Assembly: GCA_030704615.1 (NCBI GenBank)
Contig: CM060734.1
Coordinates: forward strand, 742,001 to 806,000
DNA length: 64,000 nucleotides
Source: Takakia lepidozioides
Lineage: Eukaryota > Streptophyta > Takakiopsida > Takakiales > Takakiaceae
Reading direction: 5' to 3'
Translations under genes and position numbers: made by a program
In this document: positions 54,532 to 64,000 of the stretch, piece by piece
How positions within the stretch are numbered: position 1 is the first letter of the stretch
How the letters are laid out: every line of letters begins with the position of its first letter
The notes under the pieces: generated by a model
Database searches by the model: none
Seen by the model: only the letters and a program-made list of their open reading frames with translations
Told to the model about the DNA's origin: nothing

Positions 54532-54850
54532 GTGGATGGGCAACTGCAGGAAGCAGCAGCAGCAGCAGAGTTGTCAAAATCCGGCACTTTCTTCTTCAAC
54601 ACATGTCATCCACTTGTTGTCATGGTGTGGTGGAGTGCAATGATTGCAGGATATGCCCAGCATGGTTGTCACAGGAAGGCCCTGCATCTCTTTGAAAGAA
54701 TTAACAAAAAGGCTTGAAGCCAGACAATATCACCTTTTAAATGTGAACATCAAGGTGTTACTCCGGCAGCGGCTGCATGTTGGACCTTCTTGGACGCGTG
54801 GGCCGGCAATTTGCCAAGGCATAGGACCTCTTTCAATAGTTATTTTGTGT
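54532..54850 (+). pseudogene. short PPR fragment
   Basis: VWWSAMIAGYAQHGCHRKAL is followed after a stop by LKPDNITF and GCMLDLLGRVGR in other frames: one PPR motif plus the start of an E domain. A (AGC)n codon repeat lies at 54553-54570. It may be a piece of the same gene as 52925-53905 or another copy. Confidence 0.75.
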
Positions 54851-55500
54851 GCAGATCTCGTAGCGTTAAGATGCAGGCACCTAAGAGTCTTGCAACGACT
54901 TATATTAGAATTCAGCTTGTGTGGTGTGATCAAAAACTTGAAAATTCAAAATGTATATTCTACACCAGTACAATTTGGCATTCTTAGGCCATTTCATAAT
55001 CAATGTGCCCCATTGTGTTGCCTGGGATTGGAGCTATTGAGTAACATAACTGTGCCGCTCTATTGCACTTGGTAAACCCATTGTTTGAGGTAGTTGTTTT
55101 GTGTGCAGATCTGGCAAGACACGCAAGTTTTCATGGCAAAATCAGCAGAAAATAATGTGGGGGTAGAATGCAACACCACGGACATTGTTCAAAAAACTCT
55201 ATGTACACTTTCTGGAGTGTTCATCCAAGTCATTCCCGACATAGGTTGAACATGTTGACCATTACTTTCAATAAAACCACATTCTACATTTTTTTCGCTT
55301 GCAATACCTTAAGTAGGGCAGCAGGAAGTGATTGGTGGTGGTGGATCCACACATGGAAAATGTGTCTGTAGTACTAAAATATATATTCTCAGGGCCTTCC
55401 TCCCGAGCCGCTCAATGTCGAAAGCCACTCGATGGCTGATACAGACATCATAATCCCATGGGGGAATTGGAGTAAGGGGTGTTGTTGAGCAGGTGACTTT
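54851..55500. other. no gene seen
   Basis: TAGTTNTTTTGTGTGCAGATCT occurs twice (near 54838 and 55091). The region may include the 3' end of the LINE on the minus strand, but no poly(A) was found. Confidence 0.45.
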
Positions 55501-55513
55501 TGTTCCATGAGAA

Positions 55514-56296
55514 TTAGGATAGTGGCAGAGGAGGGGGAGGAACGGGCAACAAGGCGAGCCCATTGGAGGGCTTCATGTGTGAGGTGTCCAGGTGGCGGGT
55601 GGGCAAGGCCATGACCTGACCATGTGTGTTGAGTCGCGGTGCCTTTAGCCCCGGAGACACATTCTCTAGGGTATGGGCTGTCATAGGAAGAGAGTTCAAG
55701 AGGACATGTGAGTGGACTTGAGTAGTAGGTGTGAGTGACTTGAAATGAAGTGATAAGAAATTTGAGGATATTCGATATCTGGCGACTAGCCAGCATACTT
55801 CAGTGGCGAAGTCTTGCCTAGGGGGTTGAAGCTGGTTAGTGTAGATGGCGGAGGCAGTATATCGCTCCCAGAGCCATGCCATCCTTGTGTGAGAGATTGT
55901 TCCTACAAATTGTCCATGGAGTGTGTATATGTTAGTTACGGAATGGCTTGGGCAGAGGACAAGGTGGATTTGGTCAATGTCTTTGTCAGGGTTACATTCG
56001 GAGATTGTTATCTGTATTTTTGGGGCAGCAAGTGGGGTGTGGATGTATCTGTCATCCCTTGATTGGGTTTGGGATACATGTTGTTGGTGGAGGTGGGTTA
56101 GGTATTTAGTGTTAGTCGAATTGTGGAAATTAGTCAGGAGGGTGAGGTTGTGAACGGGGTCGCAATCTTCATGGTTGCCAAAGAGGTCATCTTCTATTTG
56201 CCATGTGTTATCTTCAATGGGATAGTCGGCCCATTTGGGTAAGTGCAGACTACACTGGCGCAAAAACGGCAGACGTGCCCTCCACTTAAAGTCCAT
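55514..56296 (-). pseudogene. LINE C-terminal region with chromodomain-like motif
   Basis: The 260-codon open frame begins DFKWRARLPFLRQC. It has KWADYPIEDNTWQIEDDL, which fits the chromodomain core (K-W-x2-Y-x2-E-x-N-T-W-x2-E-x2-L). Chromodomains bind methylated histone tails and are known from chromoviral integrases. The frame follows the LINE's post-RT region in orientation and order, so I treat it as the same protein. The rest of the frame (to 55514) is not recognised and may run past the true end. Confidence 0.55.
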
Positions 56297-56995
56297 GAGA
56301 AAAACTTTGCTACCATTTTAATTAAGGATATTTGTTCAAGTATATGTTTATCTTCATAGGCAATGGTATACTAATCATATTTAGTAAATGGTCTCATCCC
56401 AAATATTTGAGATATTTTTTATTATATATTTTAAAAATATTTTCCCTTATTTAGAAATAATAGCTATTTATTATTATCTTGTAGTTTATGAAAATTTTCC
56501 ATATAACAATAAGTTCCTAGAGACAACAACAATATATATATTCTTAGCAAAGATCTCCACCCAAATATGAAATTTTCAAAATGCTATGGATAAACCGTCA
56601 TTTTGGGGGTTTTTTTGGTAAAAAAAAATCCATAGTGTCTTGATGGATGGATGGAATTGTTCACAAATTTATATTTGTGTCTATTCAAACATTGTGTATG
56701 TAGTGTAAAGTCCATATATGAATTGGTTTTGCACAAATAGGTTTTTCAAATGGCATTTGGGACAATAGATGGACTATGACAGTCCATTGGAATTCCATGC
56801 AAAAGTCCATAGCTTCATGAGATTTCATCCAAATTCCAAAATAATTATACCCACATGTACATATGGTAAGCAGCTAACCCATTCTAAGTCCATTTGCTAT
56901 GAATATATACTTATGTGTATAGGGTGAAGAATAATATGATAGGCAATCAATCGAAAACTGCAAATTGCAGTCCAAACTAAAGCCACTCTAGTCTG
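56297..56995. other. A/T-rich insertion in the LINE
   Basis: About 700 bp with base composition very different from the flanking LINE coding DNA and no open frame. It splits the trace DLCKWVDADW (ending about 57000) from KFFLMDFKWRAR (starting about 56305). ATGGAT/ATCCAT words are frequent, and CTATGGAT (about 56583) and ATCCATAG (about 56627) are inverted. The ends were not resolved. Confidence 0.5.
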
Positions 56996-56999
56996 CATC

Positions 57000-58045
57000 T
57001 ACCCATTTACAGAGATCGTATGTATCGACACATGTGGCGCCAAAGGCGTCCAGTGAAGTTTGGGTTTTGATGCCATGGATAGCCTCAATAACGAAGGCTT
57101 CTGGGTGTTCTGGGTTTGTTGGATAGGAGTTAAGTGTCGGGGCGGTATGATTTGGGAAGCTAGGGGGGGTAGATTGGGATTGAGTAGGTGTGGGGAGTGG
57201 AGGGGAGGTGGTGGGGGTGTGTCATGTGTGGGATGTTCATGCATGTTATGGGAGTTTTTTAGCTGCTGGAGTATTGAGGTGGCTGGAGCTGTTCTGAATT
57301 CGGGGAGGAGGTCTTGCTGGTTGTGTGGGAAGAGTAAACAATGGAATCACAATCCAGGGTACATGAGACCGTTGGGTGGCAAAATAGAGAGCAGAGGTGT
57401 GATAGATATCTACATGTTTTGATGGTGGCTCGAGAATGTCTTTGGGTGAATTGTGTGGGTGTTAAGAGCCGTGTCCCTGTGGCAGTGGTAAGTTGGGTAA
57501 GGCTAGAGATACTACGTTGTTTGAAGTATGCCAAAATGAGTTTTTTCTGTGGTGGGTGGGAGTGTTCAAATTGTGTGTGGGAGGGGCTTTGAAGCCATGC
57601 ACGTTCAAGTGGGGAGATGGTGTTGGGGTAGCTTGGTAGGTCGGTTTGTATACTGATCTTCAGTTGTCTTAGGATAAACAGTGTGCGGGCGGTTGGGGAG
57701 TGAAGGCATGATTGGGGATAGAGGGTGGGAAGGGAATAAAGCCCATTGTATTTACCCGCTAGGTGTTTGAGGAGGCCTCTGAAAATGAGTCCTAAGCGAC
57801 CGGGGTCGTTTAGGGCTTTTGTAATTGTGAACCAAGGGTGCGGGCGTATGAGATGATGAGGGGACTAGAGCCTATGCCATAGCTATCATGTGGGAGTTGG
57901 GTAAGAGCGTTCGGGGTGCTAGTGGGTAGGCCACATATACATTTGGTGAGTTGAACAACATTTTTATCAATTTCTTTGATGTCTGGTAAAGAGAAGGGGG
58001 CGGCATGAAAGGCGTATTGTACTTGGGTTTTGAGGACTGTGTTGA
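57000..58045 (-). pseudogene. LINE post-RT region
   Basis: Minus-strand pieces are VLKTQVQYAFHAAPFSLPDI near 58040-57970, NSHMIAMA/GIGSSPL near 57870, LAYFKQRSISSLTQLTTATG (57534 down) and EAFVIEAIHGIKTQ to DLCKWVDADW (57110-57000). This is the usual text following RT in LINE ORF2, in several frames with stops. Its natural upstream neighbour, the end of RT, lies inverted at 58973. Confidence 0.7.
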
Positions 58046-58973
58046 TGATGGCAAGCTTGGGGCGGATCTCGAACCCCTATTTCATGACCTCCTCTTTAAT
58101 TTTTTCCAACTCTGCTACCAGCTCCACCGTATACCACACTCTTGGAAGCATAGCAGGACCATATTACTATTAAAAAAAGGTGACCCCATGGACCTTGGTA
58201 ACTACAAACCTATCGCACTAGCTAATACTATATACAAACTATTCACTAGCACCCTGACAACAATGTTGTCTACCTATGGGGAACAACACCGGATCCTCAG
58301 CGACCCACAAGAAGGTTTTTGTGCTACGCGGAGTATCACCAGACAGATACAATATGTCATGTCAGCTCTGGAAGATGCAAAACTGACCGAACAGGACATT
58401 TATCTTCTCTACATCGACTTCAAAAATGCCTTCTGATCCCTAGACCACCCCCGCCTGCTCGCTGTCATGACAGATTTAGGATACCCTACAGATGCTATCC
58501 AACTCATTGGTAACATCTACACCAACAGCACCACAGAATACGCTGGTTCTTACTATGGTTCCACGCCTCCTATTCCCATCCTTCATGGAACCATTCAAGG
58601 TGACACTCTGAGCCCTTATCTCTTCATCATATTCCTTGAACCCCTGCTCAGATGGCTCGCCAGTAGAAACCTACAAAACCTCCCCTAATGAAATCACTGC
58701 AGCAGCTTATGCTGACGACCTTGCCATACTTGTACACAACCTCAACATCTTAACCGACAGGTGGACAAACTTGTCCGCTTCAACCAATGGTCTGGCATGG
58801 AGCTCAGCCTCCACAAATGTGCGGTCACTGCTGTCATACATTGCAGCAAACTCACAAAATCCACCATAGCCTCCCACTGCAAACTCCACATACATTACCA
58901 ACAAAAACCCTTCCCTTTCTTAGGCCCAGACGAACCCTACACCTATCTTGGCATGCTTGACTTTGCATAAACA
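58046..58973 (+). pseudogene. LINE reverse transcriptase, inverted relative to its element
   Basis: Plus-strand reading: RIPHSWKHSRTILLLKKGDP, MDLGNYKPIALANTIYKLF, LYIDFKNAF (motif A) then a TGA and SLDH, GYPTDAIQLIGNIYTNST, GTIQGDTLSPYLFIIFLEPL, a TAA, AAYADDLAILVH (motif C) and PYTYLGMLDF. All RT motifs are present in order with two nonsense codons and one frameshift. The flanks of this block encode the same LINE on the other strand, with linker above and post-RT below. Confidence 0.9.
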
Positions 58974-58974
58974 A

Positions 58975-59356
58975 GTGGATGCGTGTTGGCTTGGATGCAG
59001 GCAGTTAGAGACTGTGGGTGTGTATGAAGTCGATGCGTGCGACCATATTTCATCCCGAATGTCACCAGGTTTGGTTAATAGGTGGCCTAGTCTGTGTTTG
59101 AGACAGTCGATGGGGGGGTTAATTGCAGGATTGAAGATAGCTTTGTGGGCTCGTTTAGGGTGTTCATGTAATAGTTTGCCAAAGGAGGCAACACTTTTTT
59201 TGTGATTGGCTGTGGCCTTTTCTTTTGTGATAAGGTATGTCGGTTTTTTTGCATTACGACCGATTTTGGATAGGGAGGCAAGCCATTGGGGAAGGGAGGG
59301 GGTGTCCATGGGTGGAGGTAGGAGCGGTTGGCATATTTCTAATGTATTTAAACAGG
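58975..59356 (-). pseudogene. LINE endonuclease-RT linker
   Basis: The frame 59309-58920 reads QWLASLSKIGRNAKKPTYLI, then SFGKLLHEHPKRAHKAIF and CLKHRLGHLL. This basic, helix-like linker lies between endonuclease and RT in this LINE type. After about 58975 the frame runs into antisense RT. Confidence 0.65.
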
Positions 59357-60571
59357 TTATGCGCTCCAGTTGTTATATGTCGGGGGTGGGGAGCGGGGTA
59401 TGACGGCAAGGGCCCGTCGGATGGTGTGGTAGATATTGAGGTGGGAGGACCATGCCCGTTTCTGGGTCCTAGTGAGATATCCGCCGTTTTGCTTTGAGCG
59501 GGCGGTTTGTGGGAGGTCTAGAGGAGCTGAGCATATGGCTAAGACACTTTTGGTCATGTCTAGCATTGTAGATGAGAGGATAATCTCAGCCTCGGTCCAT
59601 GCGGCCTCGGGAGATAAGAGTGTATTAGTGTCTGAGAGGGTAGAGGAGATTTTATGTATGAAGATAGAGGAGGCGGTGTGGAAGTGTTCTTGGAAGGCCT
59701 TGAGATTGTTAAGTAGGATGGGTGATAGAATTCTGGGTTGAGGGGGTGGGGTGTGTACATCCGGGAGGGGTCGGAAGGGGATAAGAGATGGGGGAATAGA
59801 GATAGAGATCGGGTAGTGATCGGAATTGCATAGACTATTGATATGGACATGGTTGTGAAGATATGTGGGGATTTCATTACTAGATCTGAGGTAAAAGCCA
59901 TCAAGCAAGCTTATGGAGGAGTAGTGGAGACCCCCTTGTCGGGAGTAGTGATAATCGGTGGGGATATATTTGAGCTTTAAAGACTGAGTGAATTTGGCCC
60001 AGTCGTGATCTGGGTCCGAAGGTGATTTGTGAACACCATTATATGAGTGACCTAACAGTGCAATGTCCCTGTTAAAGTCCCCTGCTAGGATGACGTGATG
60101 GTGCTGGTGGTCTGGGTGGGTGACTGTCTGGGAAATACTATGTAGTATTTCCGGTATGAGGGGAGGTCATTTGTATGAGAGGGCATATATAAATGTATAA
60201 GGGTAATGGGGCATAGTGCTGGTGGGTGTAGTTGGATAATTTGTAGGTGTGAGCGGATAGGGATAGGGACGGTGATTTTGGTAGTGGTGCTAGGAGAATG
60301 GTGTGTGCGGAGGATGCCCAGTGCAACGCCGCCCCTAATGGGCTTATAGGGTGCGGAGCGGCGTAGGAGACATTGTTGAGTAGTTAGAGGGTTACCGTAA
60401 AATAGATGATAGTTGGGAAGTAGTTTGTTTAAGTAAGAACTGCTAGTGTTATTGGTGTGGAGTTTGGTTTCCTGCAGGAGGAAGACATGTGGTTGTGCTG
60501 TGTTAGAGAAGAGGTGAAGCAGGCTTTGGATACTAGTGGCTAAGGCGCCCACGTTCCATAATGTGATGGTG
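59357..60571 (-). pseudogene. LINE endonuclease (EEP/APE) domain
   Basis: Minus-strand motifs in order: TLWNVGAL (about 60558), FLLQETKLHTNN (QETK, catalytic Glu), RGGVALGIL, IHLYMPSH, AGDFNRDI (near 60085), LLDGFYLRS and NSDHYPIS (SDH, near 59825). All main active-site motifs are present, with a frameshift between 60085 and 59908. The N-terminal end abuts the LTR at 60572, so the beginning of ORF2 is displaced beyond the inserted element. Confidence 0.85.
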
Positions 60572-61297
60572 TGTCGCGGCCCTTTGCCTTGAGGGCAGGG
60601 GGTCGGGACACATGAGGGGCTGCCCCTGTGGTGGGGGCAGTGGCAGCGATAGGTACGGGGGGCTGAAGCACCCTTGAGTGCCCAAGGCACTCAAGGAGGC
60701 GGAGGTGCTCACTAGGTGGAGCCCCGCACACCGGGATGCGGTGGGGGTGGCTTCACAAAGGGGTGGTGGTAGCTTAGCGGGACTTAGTGGGGGTGGCATA
60801 GGACTCACCTTGGGGCGGAGACCTCGTGGTGGGAGTCGTGGGGAGTCTTGGGACTCATCACGGTCCATAGGGGCCGTGGTGGATGGGCCAAGTCTCACCG
60901 CGACTCATCACCGGGAGTCGAGGGTTTTCGTGGTGGTTCGCCATAAAATGGCATGGTTGTTTGTGAAACCCCCGCGGACAGCTACAGAAGTATATATAGG
61001 GAGTAGTAACCCCGAGAACGGTGCAAGCCCGTTGGTGACCAAAAACTAGTGAGTAAGCGAGCGAGCCGGAAAGCGACCAAAGAGTGGGGAGCTGTTCCGG
61101 ACTGCCAACTACCAAGGGAATTCCCGCTGGGCCCAAATCGGTGGAGGGTTCTTTGGGAGATCAAAGGGGGACCGTTATGCCCCGGTGAGTAGCCGAAGCT
61201 CCAAGTTGGCCCGGCGGCCAGGTTGGGAGTTAGGCGCGCGCATCAAAGCGAGTAACTATGACTTGAAGGGGAGCTTACCGAAGTGAGGTGCGCGACA
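60572..61297 (+). repeat. 5' LTR of an inserted Ty3/gypsy element
   Basis: 726 bp, beginning TGTCGCG and ending CGCGACA, a perfect 7-bp inverted terminal repeat with TG..CA ends. A TATATATA box lies at 60992-60999. The PBS starts two bases after the end. The base before the LTR is inside the LINE endonuclease, so the element inserted there; the 5-bp target would be TGGTG (60567-60571). Confidence 0.9.
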
Positions 61298-61299
61298 CT

Positions 61300-61311
61300 T
61301 GGTATCAGAGC
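61300..61311 (+). other. primer-binding site, tRNA-iMet type
   Basis: TGGTATCAGAGC, complementary to the 3' end of initiator methionine tRNA, two bases after the LTR. It is typical for many plant Ty3/gypsy and Copia elements. Confidence 0.95.
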
Positions 61312-61352
61312 TTAGAGTTCAGTACGTGATCGTCCTTGGGATTGGCCTCATC

Positions 61353-62426
61353 ATGGGGTCGGGCAAGCCAAAACGAAAGCGGAACGGCCCAAAAGATGAT
61401 GATCCTGGTGAGCCCGATGGGGGCGACGTGTCACCGAGGCGGCCGTTTGAGGAAGCGATGCATGATTCCGAAAACAAGGCCGCTCAAGAGCGGGAGGAAT
61501 CCGAGGAGTCGGAGCCCGAGGAATCCCTGAGAGCTCCGACCGACCAACAGATGCCTCCCATGCCGGCAGCCTTTTGGGAAGGGTTGTTGGCGCAGTTTGG
61601 CAGGACGCTGAAAGACGTGTTGAAGGCGGCTAATGCCACTTCCACTGAGGCAAAGTTTAAGGTGAAGCCTAAGGAACCCGGCACCTTCAAGGGCGTCCGA
61701 AATCGGAAGGCACTCAACACCTGGCTCCTGGAGCTAGAGCAGTACTTCCGGGTGGCCAAGTTGAGTGACGAGGATCGGGTGGAAGTGGCTCCCACCTATT
61801 TGAGGGGCTATGCTCAACAATGGTGGCAGAAACGCCTTCACGACCAAGGTCCAAGCCCGGAAACCTTGAACTGGAGTGGGTTCAAGGAATTGATGAAAAG
61901 ACAGTTTGTGCCCCTCAACGCGTCCTGGCTTGCCCGGGACAAGATGAGGAATTTGAAGCAAACAGATGACATTCGGGGATATGTCCAGGCTTTCAATGTG
62001 CTTTTGCTCGAAGTCGCGGACATGGCAGAACCAGAAATGGTCTTCAACTTTGTGGCGGGATTGGCCCCATGGGCCAGGCGGAAGTTGGAGGAGAAGCCAC
62101 CTAAGACTTTGAACGAGGCAATTGAGAGGGCTGAATGTTTCTCGGATGTCTCTAGGGGTGAAAGACAAGGCCATACGGAGCTGAACCACAAGAAGACCCG
62201 GCGGGAAGGTGACCCCTTCCGAACGGAAAAGAAGTGGGATAGACCACGCGGCGACAATGACACGTGGAAATCGAAGGGAGGGCCTTTACACGTCAAGGCG
62301 GTACCCGGTGCTTCGAAAGGAAAAGCGGGTGGAGCGGCTTATGGCGGACAGAAGACCACCTTTGATGGAGTGTGTTTCAATTGCGGGGAGCCCGGGCACA
62401 TGGCCAAGAAGTGCACAAAACCTTGA
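61353..62426 (+). pseudogene. gypsy gag
   Basis: ATG 61353 (MGSGKPKRKRNG) opens 357 codons. An acidic N-terminal region is followed by the capsid (LNTWLLELEQYFRVAKL, YAQQWWQKRL, LMKRQFVPLNASWLARDKMR) and a CCHC knuckle CFNCGEPGHMAKKC at the end. TGA 62424-62426 follows directly, and the pol region continues in the same frame, so the TGA may be a mutation of a sense codon or a natural gag stop. Gag is otherwise undamaged. Confidence 0.88.
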
Positions 62427-63989
62427 CAATTGAACATGACTCGGGCAACCACGGAGCTGTCAGAAGATACCATCAGTCGCTTGGTGGAAGCGGTGGTCGC
62501 CAGGACTTGCAAGGTAGGCAACTATTCTTGTGAGTTGTATCAGGAAACTAGCGCCCTACGTAAAGGGAGTCAGTTATTGTTTGTGGATGGGATAATATCC
62601 GAAACTAATGTGTCGTTGTTGGTGGACACATGAGCGCCGCACTCCTTCATGACGCCGACGGCGGCGCAAAAGTTGGGACTTCCGACAAGTGACGTGGGGG
62701 CCTCTATTGAGGTGCATTCTGCCAAAGGAGAACCACAACTGGCGACAAGGTTGGCATTTGATGTTCCTCTTCAACTGGGGAGTTGGGAGGGACGTGAGAA
62801 TTTCACCATCTGCGAGATCGATGGAGTGGATCTCATTTTGGGGATGACCTTTTTGAGCAAATCCGGAGCGGTCATAGATGGTCGCAAGAGAGTAGTCACA
62901 CTGCCATGTGGGAATGGTGGTGAGGTCTTACGAGTGTCAGAAACGCCCAAACCCGTGGGAGGGCGAATAAGCCTTCTGTCAGCAAGGGAGTGGGCCGTGG
63001 AGGAGGCACATGAGCCCCAGTTTTTGCTCTACATTAGAGAAGTGAAGGGGGAAGGCGATGGGGAGCCGAGCCCAGATTGGATCAAGGGGATTTTGGAGAA
63101 ATACCAGGATGTGATGCCGGAGGATTTACCAAGCGGTTTGCCACCGCGAAGAGGAGTTGACCACAAGATTGAGGTGATACCGGGATCGGAACCGCCTGCC
63201 AAGGCGCCCTACCAGTTGAGCCACAGAGAGTTGGTCGAGCTGAAGACTCAGCTCAAAGATATAATGTCAAAGGGGTACATCCGGCCGAGTAAGTCACCTT
63301 ACGGAGCCCCGGTGCTATTTGCAGATAAAAAAGATGGGACGCTGCGGATGTGTGTCGATTACAGGGCTCTGAATAAGGTGACTATCAAAAACCGATACCC
63401 TTTGCCAAGGATCGACGACCTCTTCAATCGGTTGGTAGGAGCGAAGTATTTCAGCCGGATCGACTTGCGCTTCGGCTATCATCAAATTCGGGTGGCGGAA
63501 GGAGATGAGGAGAAGACCGCGTGCATGACAAGGTATGGTTCATATGAATTCTTGGTGATGCCTTTTGGGCTCACCAATGCACCAGCGACATTTAGCACGC
63601 TGATGAACAGCCTTTTTCAGGAGTGGTTGGATGGCTTTGTGATCGTGTACATCGACGACATCTTGGTGTACTCGAAAACGGAGGAGCACCTGGAGCCCCT
63701 GAAAAGGGTGTTCCAAAAATTGCGGGAAGGGAAGCTATACGCCAAAGCTTCAAAGTGCGAATTCGGGGTCACGAAAGTGGAGTTCTTGGGGCATGTGATT
63801 ACACAGGATGGGATCAAAATGGATGACAGAAAGGTGAGGGCGATCTTGGACTGGGAGCCTCCGACTTCGGTCCCGGGAGTGCGATCCTTCTTAGGACTCG
63901 CCTCCTATTACCGGAAGTATGTGAGAAATTTCGCCAAGATCGCGGGGCCGCTGTCGGACCTTCTGTGTAAATCCAAAGTCTGGGTATGA
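62427..63989 (+). pseudogene. gypsy protease and reverse transcriptase
   Basis: The protease starts about 62430. Its active site reads LLVDT, then TGA (62631-62633), then APHSF, so the Gly codon of DTGAPHSF is replaced by a stop. RT follows at about 63270-63900 with [68 protein letters not shown] and [11 protein letters not shown] third TGA (63987-63989) stands where a Trp codon is expected in the RNase H connection. All three catalytic RT Asp are kept. Confidence 0.9.
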
Positions 63990-64000
63990 AACACCTTTTG

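Larger units (their letters stand above)
55514..60571 (-). mobile_element. second LINE, minus strand, with inverted RT segment, cut by a gypsy insertion
   Basis: On the minus strand the order is endonuclease (60571-59700), linker (59700-58975), then the RT on the opposite strand (58046-58973 plus), the post-RT region (58045-57000) and a C-terminal part (56296-55514). A/T-rich DNA at 56297-56995 interrupts the last two. The 5' part of the element must continue beyond the LTR element inserted at 60572, outside the window. The 3' end is not defined. Confidence 0.85.
60572..64000 (+). mobile_element. Ty3/gypsy LTR retrotransposon, continues past the window
   Basis: LTR, PBS, gag and pol (protease, RT) are in one reading frame on the plus strand, interrupted by TGA codons at 62424, 62631 and 63987. 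RNase H, integrase and the 3' LTR lie outside. It is nested in the minus-strand LINE and therefore younger than it. Confidence 0.92.

Overview
The window looks like nuclear DNA of a land plant, most likely a non-seed vascular plant such as a fern or lycophyte. The reasons are a plant-type phenylalanine ammonia-lyase gene with three introns, several decayed PLS/DYW-class pentatricopeptide (PPR) genes, plant-type LTR-retrotransposon primer sites (tRNA-iMet and tRNA-Asp), and long intergenic stretches filled with broken retroelements. The species is an inference; nothing in the window names it.

Three host genes look intact: PAL (exons 7690-8132, 8264-8490, 8741-9186, 9444-10511; 727 aa), a single-exon TIM14/PAM18 co-chaperone (15939-16277, minus) and a single-exon ARM-repeat protein (47394-49322). 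A domesticated-transposase-like gene (WRKY-GCM1-like zinc finger, DDE, SWIM) lies at 17566-20141. Its DDE triad is kept, but it carries an in-frame TAG and its 3' end runs into a retrotransposon. Decayed host genes are a PPR gene (12784-14400, minus), an F-box/kelch gene (about 14720-15601, minus), a PPR-DYW gene (52925-53905) with a short PPR fragment at 54532-54850, and a doubtful RRM-like fragment (11640-12495, minus).

Layout: 1-6085 is a decayed LINE (zinc knuckle, endonuclease, RT, zf-RVT, poly(A)). 6086-16400 holds PAL, a SINE-like unit, PPR and F-box relics and TIM14. 16700-20505 is the MULE-derived gene with minisatellites, one of them intronic. 20495-26544 (minus) is a Ty3/gypsy element with a single-frame gag-pol broken mainly by nonsense codons, and an extra 231-aa ORF just upstream of gag. 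27080-28215 holds two tandem-repeat arrays. 29551-32190 (minus) is a second gypsy relic, again with an extra coding region ending a few bases before gag. 33650-36180 is GC-rich palindromic DNA ending in a regular four-hairpin array. 36870-43975 is the most unusual block: a decayed reverse transcriptase with Penelope-like features between two long direct repeats, one of which contains a 1046-bp TIR element whose empty site is preserved in the other. 44880-46440 has a CACTA-like palindromic stretch and a tRNA-Asp-primed gypsy gag start. 46441-52920 contains the ARM gene and quiet DNA. 55500-60571 is a second LINE (minus) whose RT segment is inverted and whose C-terminal part carries a chromodomain-like motif. 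At 60572 a further gypsy element is inserted into that LINE's endonuclease region: a 726-bp LTR, PBS and gag-pol run to the window end.

The host genes are functionally unrelated (phenylpropanoid entry, mitochondrial import, ARM-repeat). The window is best read as gene islands in nested retroelements, whose relative order of insertion can partly be read from the junctions.
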